This document shows positions 12,301 through 24,300 of a DNA stretch of 37,500 nucleotides, in pieces (position 1 is the first letter of the stretch; every line of letters starts with the position of its first letter). The position numbers and the translations under genes were made by a program. Source of the DNA: Glandiceps talaboti (lineage: Eukaryota; Hemichordata; Enteropneusta; Spengelidae); NCBI RefSeq assembly GCF_964340395.1, contig NC_135561.1:20364240-20401739 (forward strand). The letters are read 5' to 3'. A model generated the notes under the pieces. The model did no database searches, had not been told where the DNA came from, and worked only from the letters and a program-made list of their open reading frames with translations.

Positions 12301-15300
12301 TTTACATCACCTACAATTACTTGTAATTTCAAAGAAACACCAAGTTGATCTTGTTATAAGGTATGGGAGCTGCAGATATAACGTGTTCAATGGTTGCACA
12401 ATGAATATTCATGACTCCTAAGTGCATATTCCCGTCAGTGTAAAACATCTCTTATGAATATTCATTGTGCAACCATAAATATATTATTTCTGCTGACTCC
12501 GAGCTCCCATGAGGGAATGGCCTACAGCAAATATACCCTATAAAGGCATATCATTACCTTAAGTTAATATTTCTCTGAAATCACAATAACATGTAGGTGC
12601 TGTAGAATCATGAAATGGCTCTCCAAAACCTATAGTTCATGAAAATGTGTTTGTGAATACAACATCACAAGTCTTCCTGAATATGTTCAATGAACCAGTC
12701 AATATGGAAAAATTATGTTAATATTTGATGTTTTGCTTATCCCCGTCAATATTAGCAAAAATGGTCCATCTCTCAGAAATTGTGAAAGTGTGTTCAAACC
12801 CATCCAAGGTACCATGTGTATTCAAACCCATCCAAGGTATCATGTGTGTTCAAACCCATCCAAGGTATCATGTGTGTTCAAACCCATCCAAGGTACCATG
12901 TGTATTCAAACCCATCCAAGGTACCATGTGTATTCAAACCCATCCAAGGTACCATGTGTGTTCAAACCCATCCAAGGTACCATGTGTGTTCAAACCCATC
13001 CAAGGTATCATGTGTGTTCAAACCCATCCAAGGTATCATGTGTGTTCAAACCCATCCAAGGTACCATGTGTATTCAAACCCATCCAAGGTACCATGTGTG
13101 TTCAAACACATCCAAGGTACCATGTGTATTCAAACCTATCCAAGGTACCATGTGTGTTCAAACCTATCCAAGGTACCATGTGTGTTCTAACCTATCCAAG
13201 GTACCATGTGTGTTCAAACCTATCCAAGGTACCATGTGTGTTCAAACCCATCCAAGGTACCATGTGTGTTCTAACCTATCCAAGGTACCATGTGTGTTCT
13301 AACCTATCCAAGGTACCATGTGTGTTCAAACCTATCCAAGGTACCATGTGTGTTCTAACCTATCCAAGGTACCATGTGTGTTCTAACCTATCCAAGGTAC
13401 CATGTGTGTTCAAACCCATCCAAGGTACCATGTGTATTCAAACCTATCCAAGGTACCATGTGTGTTCAAACCCATCCAAGGTACTATGTGTGTTCAAACC
13501 CATCCAAGGTACCATGTGTATTCAAACCCATCCAAGGTATCATGTGTATTCAAACCCATCCAAGGTATCATGTGTGTTCAAACCCATCCAAGGTACCATG
13601 TGTGTTCTAACCCATCCAAGGTACTATGTGTATTCAAACCTATCCAAGGTACCATGTGTGTTCAAACCCATCCAAGGTATCATGTGTGTTCAAACCCATC
13701 CTTCAAACCTATCCAGGTATCATGTGTGTTCAAACCCATCCTTCAAACCCATCCAAGGTACCATGTGTGTTCAAACCTATCCAAGGTACCATGTGTATTC
13801 AAACCCATCCAAGGTACCATGTGTATTCAAACCTATCCAAGGTACCATGTGTGTTCAAACCCATCCTTCAAACCCGTCCAAGGTACCATGTGTGTTCAAA
13901 CCTATCCAAGGTACCATGTGTGTTCAAACCTATCCAAGGTACCATGTGTGTTCAAACCTATCCAAGGTACCATGTGTATTCAAACCCATCCAAGGTACCA
14001 TGTGTATTCAAACCCATCCAAGGTACCATGTGTATTCAAACCCATCCAAGGTACCATGTGTATTCAAACCTATCCAAGGTACCATGTGTGTTCAAACCCA
14101 TCCAAGGTACCATGTGTATTCAAACCCATCCAAGGTATCATGTGTATTCAAACCCATCCAAGGTATCATGTGTGTTCAAACCCATCCAAGGTACCATGTG
14201 TGTTCTAACCCATCCAAGGTACTATGTGTATTCAAACCTATCCAAGGTACCATGTGTGTTCAAACCCATCCAAGGTACCATGTGTATTCAAACCCATCCA
14301 AGGTACTATGTGTATTCAAACCTATCCAAGGTACCATGTGTGTTCAAACCCATCCAAGGTATCATGTGTATTCAAACCTATCCAAGGTACCATGTGTGTT
14401 CAGACCCATCCAAGGTACCATGTGTGTTCAAACCCATCCAAGGTACCATGTGTGTTCAAACCTATCCAAGGTACCATGTGTGTTCAAACCTATCCAAGGT
14501 ACCATGTGTATTCAAACCTATCCAAGGTACCATGTGTGTTCAAACCCATCCTTCAAACCTATCCAAGGTACCATGTGTATTCAAACCTATCCAAGGTACC
14601 ATGTGTGTTCAAACCCATCCTTCAAACCCATCCAAGGTATCATGTGTATTCAAACCCATCCTTCAAACCTATCCAAGGTATCATGTGTATTCAAACCCAT
14701 CCTTCAAACCCATCCTTCAAACCTATCCAAGGTACCATGTGTATTCAAACCTATCCAAGGTACCATGTGTGTTCAAACCCATCCTTCAAACCCATCCAAG
14801 GTATCATGTGTATTCAAACCCATCCTTCAAACCCATCCAAGGTACCATGTGTATTCAAACCCATCCAAGGTACCATGTGTATTCAAACCTATCCAAGGTA
14901 CCATGTGTATTCAAACCTATCCAAGGTACCATGTGTATTCAAACCCATCCAAGGTACCATGTGTATTCAAACCCATCCAAGGTACCATGTGTATTCAAAC
15001 CTATCCAAGGTACCATGTGTATTCAAACCCATCCTTCAAACCTATCCAAGGTATCATGTGTATTCAAACCCATCCTTCAAACCTATCCAAGGTATCATGT
15101 GTATTCAAACCCATCCTTCAAACCTATCCAAGGTATCATGTGTATTCAAACCCATCCTTCAAACCCATCCAAGGTATCATGTGTATTCAAACCCATCCTT
15201 CAAACCTATCCAAGGTATCATGTGTATTCAAACCCATCCTTCAAACCTATCCAAGGTATCATGTGTATTCAAACCCATCCTTCAAACCTATCCAAGGTAT

Positions 15301-18300
15301 CATGTGTATTCAAACCCATCCTTCAAACCTATCCAAGGTATCATGTGTGTTCAAACCCATCCTTCAAACCCATCCAAGGTACCATGTGTGTTCAAACCCA
15401 TCCTTCAAACCTATCCAAGGTACCATGTGTATTCAAACCCATCCAAGGTACCACATGTGTTCAAACCCATCCAAGGTACCATGTGTGTTCAAACCCATCC
15501 AAGGTACCACATGTGTTCAAACCCATCCAAGGTACCATGTGTGTTCAAACCCATCCAAGGTACCATGTGTACTCAAACCCATCCTTCAAACCCATCCAAG
15601 GTATCATGTGTATTCAAACCCATCCAAGGTACCACATGTGTTCAAACCCATCCAAGGTACCATGTGTGTTCAAACCCATCCAAGGTACCACATGTGTTCA
15701 AACCCATCCAAGGTACCATGTGTGTTCAAACCCATCCAAGGTACCATGTGTGTTCAAACCCATCCTTCAAACCCATCCAAGGTATCATGTGTATTCAAAC
15801 CCATCCATGGTACCATGTGTATTCAAACCCATCCAAGGTACCACATGTGTTCAAACCCATCCAAGGTACCATGTGTGTTCAAACCCATCCAAGGTACCAT
15901 GTGTGTTCAAACCCATCCTTCAAACCCATCCAAGGTATCATGTGTATTCAAACCTATCCAAGGTACCATGTGTATTCAAACCCATCCAAGGTACCACATG
16001 TGTTCAAACCCATCCAAGGTACCATGTGTGTTCAAACCCATCCAAGGTACCACATGTGTTCAAACCCATCCAACGTACCATGTGTGTTCAAACCCATCCA
16101 AGGTACCATGTGTGTTCAAACCTATCCAAGGTACCATGTGTATTCAAACCCATCCAAGGTACCACATGTGTTCAAACCCATCCAAGGTACCATGTGTGTT
16201 CAAACCCATCCAAGGTACCATGTGTGTTCTAACCTATCCAAGGTACCATGTGTATTCAAACCCATCCAAGGTACCATGTGTGTTCTAACCCATCCAAGGT
16301 ACTATGTGTGTTCAAACCCATCCAAGGTATCATGTGTGTTCAAACCCATCCAAGGTACTATGTGTGTTCAAACCCATCCAAGGTATCATGTGTGTTCAAA
16401 CCCATCCTTCAAACCTATCCAGGTATCATGTGTGTTCAAACCCATCCTTCAAACCCATCCAAGGTATCATGTGTATTCAAACCCATCCAAGGTATCATGT
16501 GTGTTCAAACCCATCCAAGGTACCATGTGTATTCAAACCCATCCAAGGTATCATGTGTATTCAAACCCATCCTTCAAACCTATCCAAGGTATCATGTGTG
16601 TTCAAACCCATCCTTCAAACCCATCCAAGGTACCATGTGTGTTCAAACCTATCCAAGGTATCATGTGTGTTCAAACCCATCCAAGGTACCATGTGTATTC
16701 AAACCCATCCAAGGTACCATGTGTATTCAAACCCATCCAAGGTACCATGTGTGTTCAAACCCATCCAAGGTATCATGTGTGTTCAAACCCATCCTTCAAA
16801 CCCATCCAAGGTATGTGTGTTCAAACCCATCCAAGGTACCATGTGTATTCAAACCCATCCAAGGTACCATGTGTGTTCAAACCCATCCAAGGTACCATGT
16901 GTGTTCAAACCCATCCTTCAAACCCATCCAAGGTATCATGTGTGTTCAAACCCATCCAAGGCATCATGTGTGTTCAAACCCATCCAAGGTACCATGTGTG
17001 TTCAAACCCATCCAAGGTATCATGTGTGTTCAAACCCATCCTTCAAACCCATCCAAGGTATCATGTGTGTTCAAACCCATCCAAGGTATCATGTGTGTTC
17101 AAACCCATCCAAGGTATCATGTGTGTTCAAACCCATCCAAGGTACCATGTGTTCAAACCCATCCAAGGTACCATGTGTGTTCAAACCCATCCAAGGTATC
17201 ATGTGTGTTCAAACCCATCCTTCAAACCTATCCAAGGTACCATGTGTATTCAAACCCATCCTTCAAACCCATCCAAGGTACCATGTGTATTCAAACCCAT
17301 CCAAGGTACCATGTGTGTTCAAACCCATCCTTCAAACCCATCCAAGGTACCATGTGTATTCAAACCCATCCTTCAAACCCATCCAAGGTATCATGTGTAT
17401 TCAAACCCATCCAAGGTACCATGTGTATTCAAACCCATCCTTCAAACCCATCCAAGGTATCATGTGTGTTCAAACCCATCCAAGGTATCATGTGTATTCA
17501 AACCCATCCAAGGTACCATGTGTATTCAAACCCATCCAAGGTACCATGTGTGTTCAAACCCATCCTTCAAACCCATCCAAGGTACCATGTGTATTCAAAC
17601 CCATCCAAGGTACCATGTGTATTCAAACCCATCCTTCAAACCCATCCAAGGTATCATGTGTATTCAAACCTATCCAAGGTATCATGTGTATTCAAACCCA
17701 TCCTTCAAACCCATCCAAGGTATCATGTGTATTCAAACCCATCCTTCAAACCCATCCAAGGTACCATGTGTGTTCAAACCCATCCTTCAAACCCATCCAA
17801 GGTATCATGTGTATTCAAACCCATCCTTCAAACCCATCCAAGGTATCATGTGTATTCAAACCCATCCTTCAAACCCATCCAAGGTATCATGTGTATTCAA
17901 ACCTATCCAAGGTATCATGTGTATTCAAACCCATCCTTCAAACCCATCCAAGGTATCATGTGTGTTCAAACCCATCCTTCAAACCCATCCAAGGTATCAT
18001 GTGTATTCAAACCCATCCAAGGTACCATGTGTGTTCAAACCCATCCAAGGTATCATGTGTGTTCTAACCTATCCAAGGTATCATGTGTATTCAAACCCAT
18101 CCTTCAAACCCATCCAAGGTACCATGTGTGTTCAAACCCATCCTTCAAACCCATCCAAGGTACCATGTGTGTTCAAACCCATCCAAGGTACCATGTGTGT
18201 TCAAACCCATCCAAGGTACCATGTGTGTTCAAACCCATCCAAGGTACCATGTGTATTCAAACCCATCCAAGGTACCACATGTGTTCAAACCCATCCAAGG

Positions 18301-21300
18301 TATCATGTGTGTTCAAACCCATCCAAGGTACCATGTGTGTTCAAACCCATCCAAGGTACCATGTGTGTTCAAACCCATCCTTCAAACCCATCCAAGGTAT
18401 CATGTGTGTTCTAACCTATCCAAGGTACCATGTGTATTCAAACCCATCCAAGGTACCATGTGTATTCAAACCCATCCAAGGTACCATGTGTGTTCAAACC
18501 CATCCAAGGTACCATGTGTACTCAAACCCATCCAAAGTACCACATGTATTCAAACCCATCCTTCAAACCCATCCAAGGTATCATGTGTATTCAAACCCAT
18601 CCTTCAAACCTATCCAAGGTACCATGTGTGTTCAAACCCATCCAAGGTACCATGTGTGTTCAAACCCATCCTTCAAACCCATCCAAAGTACCACATGTAT
18701 TCAAACCCATCCTTCAAACCCATCCAAGGTATCATGTGTGTTCAAACCCATCCTTCAAACCCATCCAAGGTACCATGTGTGTTCAAACCCATCCTTCAAA
18801 CCCATCCAAGGTACCATGTGTGTTCAAACCCATCCAAGGTACCATGTGTATTCAAACCCATAATGACATTTACACAATGATAAGAACCAATCAAACAATA
18901 ACATGATGATAACAATTCTATTTCAGCAAATTTAAATAATAATTTTCAAACTCGCTTCAAAAGTCCTAGACTTTGAAACCATTTCAGAATACTGCATTAG
19001 ACTATATATTTAATTAATGTTTTTTTCAACAATACCTAATGACAACAAATCTCATATATTTCTACTACAGAGTTCCCAAACTGAGTAAAAGTCCAGGATA
19101 CAAATATTCTGAGGTTGTAAGAAAAAAAGATGAAAGAAAGAAACTACTGGCATTTGATTGTAAACAGTGTGAAGATGTAAGTTAGACAATGTTTTGATCA
19201 AAAATATCATCAATGATAATATTTACCCTTAGAATACCACAGTTACTGTAGTGTGTACATTATCATGGAAATGAGGGACCTGGAGTAATGCAAGTCTTTT
19301 CATTATCACAACACACTGCAACTATTAACCCATAGTATACCACTGTAGTGTATACACTATCATGGCAGTGGGGCCCTTTTAGCCAAGCAATTCCTTTCTT
19401 GGTAACACTCAACCATATGTGACCATTAAAGAAAAAAGCTTCAAATTCAAGGTGTGATTGTAAAAGATATTGTAGTTGGCATACCTTGACTAGTATTCAA
19501 AATAAGTATTTTAATGATGAATGAATGCCATACACCCATCAAATGTACCCAAATATATGTAGCATACACATATTGTCAAATTTCTCATAATGTTTCCGGT
19601 CCATTTTATTATCTTCCCAGTATTTCAAAGGATTAGATTTGAATGAATCTGTAATTAGGGAGAGGATGAAAGAATGTTCCAGACATCGGGGTAAATTCCA
19701 GCCACCAAGTACTCCAGATCATTACTGGGAAATGGATATGCCGAGTACACAGACTTGTCAGGAAAGAGGTATGTGATTGACTTAGGAAGACTTTGATATT
19801 AGGGATAGGGAGAATGACTTAGGAAAGACTTTGATATTTGGGATAGGGAGAGTGACTTAGGAAAGACTTTGATATTAGGGATAGGGAGAGTGACTTAGGA
19901 AGACTTTGATATTAGGGATAGGGAGAATGACTTAGGAAAGACTTTGATATTAGGGATAAGGAGAATGACTTAGGAAAGACATTGATATTAGGGATAGGGA
20001 GAATGACTTAGGAAAGACTTTGATATTAGGGATAGGGAGAATGACTTAGGAAAGACATTGATATTAAGGATAGGGAGAATGACTTAGGAAAGACTTTGAT
20101 ATTAGGGATAGGGAGAATGACTTAGGAAAGACATTGATATTAGGGATAGGGAGAATGACTTAGGAAAGACTTTGATATTAGGGATAAGGAGAATGACAGG
20201 AAAGACATTGATATTAGGGATAGGGAGAATGACTTAGGAAAGACTTTGATATTAGGGATAGGGAGAATGACTTAGGAAAGACTTTGATATTAGGGATAGG
20301 GAAAGTGACTTAGGAAAGACTTTGATATTAGGGATAGGGAGAATGACTTAGGAAAGACTTTGATGTGAGGGATAGGGAAAGTGACTTAGGAAAGACTTTG
20401 ATATTAGGATGAAATCAAATACAATGTTTTATACTTGTAGACTTTAAAGGTTCACTTTGGATTAGGAGTCAAATCTAGCTGTAAAAACTATTTGCTTAGC
20501 AGGGTAAGGAAAAAGTTGGTCCAAAATAAAAAGAATGATCCTATGTAATCCTTATTAAGATAATACTAATGTGATGACTAGGGATTGAAACATTGGCCTT
20601 TAACTGAGTGGAACTATTATAGAATTGTATACAGCTAGTAATGGTGACTGGAATTCTAGATTAGGGTGTCATGTTGATGTAGGACAGTCACCTCACTGGG
20701 TTATGTGAATTATACCTGTACTAGCTGTAACTTGGACATTTTCTTTCATCAAGTAACCAAAGATATATTCACGATATATTCACTAACAATTGATCAGTTA
20801 CTTACAAAAAGTCATTGTATCTGTTAATTTGTGGTCAATATTATATGTAGGAAGTGTAATGACATAAATATATTTACCTACACTGGTGATGCAATACTGT
20901 TCACAGCGTACAGTATTAGGAGTAAGTTTAGTTATTGTATCTAACAAAACATTTACCAGTCACAGCTAGTGTACTTTGAATAGTAAGGATAATCACATTA
21001 AGTTAGTATATATTTGGGATGGGTGGGGGGGGATGGAGGTGTGTTTGTTTTTCATTAAAGATGGAATAAAGGTAAGACTGTTATTATCATAGCTACATTT
21101 CTTTATACTGTGCTGTCAGTCTCTTCTAACCAAGAATTACCAATTTGTAGAGTTTGCATAATCCAAGGTTTGTCAAAATAACTTTTCTAGGCCCCCTAGA
21201 CATAAAGATATACAGCTAAAACATAATCAGACTCACTTTTGCACAAAATAACAAGATGCAACAAGACAAGGCAAGACAAAACAGAGTCCACCATAATACA

Positions 21301-24300
21301 ACAAATAAACTAAGCTGATCTTACAGAGCCCCCCCCCCCCCCCCCCCCTCCACAAACAAGTTGTAAAGAGTGACCTTGCAGGACAAACTAATGATATGTA
21401 AATGAGTAACACATTAAAACTGTGCAGGGTCCATCCATCCACACACAATGACAGTATAAACTCACTACTACATAGCCTTACCAAGGTCGTTCACCTCTGT
21501 CATCTGTTGTTGACATGTATTGAAATTCAATTACATTGGCTTTGCCAGCAACAAAAGATGAAAGTATTCAAATCCAGTGTCTTTGAAACCTTAGTCTGCA
21601 ATATCTATGATTAATTAGATTTACTTTGTTGTATATGTAATATGAGGGTTGTTGTACATTGGCCAAGTGGGTTAACTTGCACATCTGTCTTTCTACATTC
21701 TGGGTTCAAACCCAGCCTGTGTCAACTGGTTTGATGAAAAAATGAAATAAAAGATGAAAGTTTTGGAATTCAGTGAATTGGAACGTTAATCTTCTCTACA
21801 TATATATTAAATTAGATTTAATTTGTTATAGTATGTAATACTAGTATATACGTTGTTTCATTAAAATCTAAATTTACATACTTTGTTTCATTAAAATCTA
21901 AATTTACATACCCTTGAGTTCTAGTGTTAATAATAATAATATCATAAAATGACAGAACAGTTATCCCATGACATGTGAGTGCAAGTGTGGTGTACTTGAT
22001 GTCACTTTTCACATTGAGTGCTGACTGTGTGTTGTCTGGTCATACTCTAAGGAATGATCACACAATGTCCAATGATCTCCCTAGACTTTGGGTCAAGCAT
22101 GTCAGAAAATTTGCATAATTAATAGTTATGTATTTGCATATAATTTATAATTTACTCCCACTCCCATTAAAAGATAGTGTTTATCTGCACATCACATTTT
22201 ATTTATAATTGCATACAGTTTACTCTGAAAGTACAACCAGAAATGCCTACACATCACATCCTCATATAGTCCTGCTTGCATATGGAGTAAGTCGTCCCTT
22301 CCTTCTCTGTCCTGTAAAGAGCCAGCGTGAAACCTGGGCTTATCAGAAATGCTGATAACTAAAGAATTAATGCATCCTGTGGTTAAATATTAGCAATAAA
22401 TTTACTATTTAATAATTTTACCTCGCCGTGTCTACAAAAGTCAGAGTTCAGAGGACCAAAAATCCCGAAATCACATATTCAACTGTAATTTCAGGGTTCT
22501 GCCTTTCGTTCGATGACCTAGTGGACATCCTGATCAAATATGGCAGCGTTTGTAAGGTAGGACGTTTGAAATTACAACCAGAACTGGAAAAGTTCCGATT
22601 TCGACACTTTTTTGATCTTACAAGCGATTACTATCGTCAAAGAGTACATATTTGATTGATTGCTCATATTTGATCGATGGGTATGTAATTCTTCGGTAAT
22701 TGGTGCGGGTGCATTTTGCTCCCGCACTCAAGATATGATTGCTTTTTGCAGGACGGTGTTGAGGGTCATATCAGTAATCTAGACCCGTGCACTGTCTACA
22801 AGCAGGACTAGTCCTAATTAGTATGATAAACATTACATGCCACTGATGCAGTGGTGGACGTGTATAGGGGCACATTTTCATTGAAGCATACATCCACTGT
22901 ATTGTATCACAGCCTGAATATATGTGCTCCCACAGACCGCTACAAGTGATACGGGTACATTGTTAAAACACACTAAGATATTACAATATTGGGAGCCCAA
23001 GGTGATGTTATAATTGTGTATTAATAGTTCCACACACCTTATTAACAGACTGTCAGTCACCTTGCAAAACATGACAGAACAGGATGTAAGATTGCTTATT
23101 TGACATACATTTGTGTAGATTCTACATTGGGTTTAATGTTTGATTTAAATAAATATTTAAATGTATATATATGTATTCACTTTATTTCCAAAATAGAAAA
23201 GAAAGTTATATCATACAATCATGTCACCTAAATATGTAAAGACATTGGCAATTTTGGAGGTGAAAAAAATAGCTTTTCACTAATCAAGTTTGGCTCCTTC
23301 TCAAATTTGGTATGCAATGACAACGTAAAGAGCAGCTTTTTTGTCACACAACCCCAACAAGTTAACTTTGTTTGTTTAGGAGGGGAGGGGGGGCTGCCAT
23401 CAGTGCGATTGCTGAACTTCATTTTCACACTTCTAACCAAATGCCAATGAAAAACTTTCACTCCTTCAATGTATAGGTAGTGTATAAAAGAGAAACCAAG
23501 CTAAAATAGATTCACTAAGTTGACAATGTTTTTAATTCCATTTGATTGAAGTAGTGAATGAATAAACAACTGTGTCCTTGGACAAGTATGTGACATGTAC
23601 ATAATGATATAGTATCCAGTAATAAATAGTGATACTATGCTATAATTAGTAACACAGTTGTATCAAAGGATATAGTGTTATCTATATTTGTCCAAAACAG
23701 GAAAAGTCAGCAAAAATCATCAAATTAATCAAAATATGATTTTGTGTATAAAGAATGATCACATGCACATTTACATAATAATTTACATACCAATATGTAA
23801 TAATGTTTTCAGTATTGTTCAGTAGTACATTGATGTCAGAAATCAGTAGTACATATGTAATGATAACTTTATATGGGTTCAAATAAATCCGGAAATTTTG
23901 TTGAAGTGTTTGCTGCCATTGAGCAGCACCCTTGGTGTTTTAAGTATGAAAGCAGGAGGAAACCAGAGTACTTGAGGTAAACTGTATTGTTTTGCTAATG
24001 TCAATCTGAGCATCACCACTCTTACATACAGACCTGCTTACTTGTAATCATACCTACATGTAGTTGGAGTTGAGTGCATTCAAACCCAGACTGCAGCTAA
24101 CCATTTGGTTGAGTGCATTCAAACCCAGACTGCAGCTAACCACTTGGTTGAGTGCATTCAAACCCAGACTGCAGCTAACCACTTGGTTGAGTGCATTCAA
24201 ACCCAGACTGCAGCTAACCACTTGGTAGTCTTGCTGCTAGACGTTCGGGCTTTCTTTCGATGCTAAAACTATAAGCGAACGAAGTTCGCATGTGAGGGCC

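Noticed and set aside
12789-18861. CRISPR-like array
   Set aside because: Regularly spaced repeats, but there are no unique spacers; units are directly abutting in an animal intron.
12725-18906. Very long open frames (up to 1396 codons) encoding Cys-rich repeats
   Set aside because: They are produced by a stop-free 28-bp tandem repeat open in all three forward frames, lie inside an intron, and have no domain or non-repeat start.
19778-20409. Interstitial telomere sequence
   Set aside because: Only one TTAGGG per 38-bp unit, without tandem TTAGGG runs, so it is a minisatellite with a telomere-like word.
21645-21735. tRNA gene
   Set aside because: A and B boxes are present but no acceptor stem, anticodon arm or cloverleaf is intact; a SINE head fits better.
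22428-22655. 75-codon open frame in intron 8, and a possible 62-nt exon from about 22495
   Set aside because: No recognisable family. Adding such an exon between exons 8 and 9 would break the phase needed by exon 9. Kept only as an unassigned CpG-rich block.
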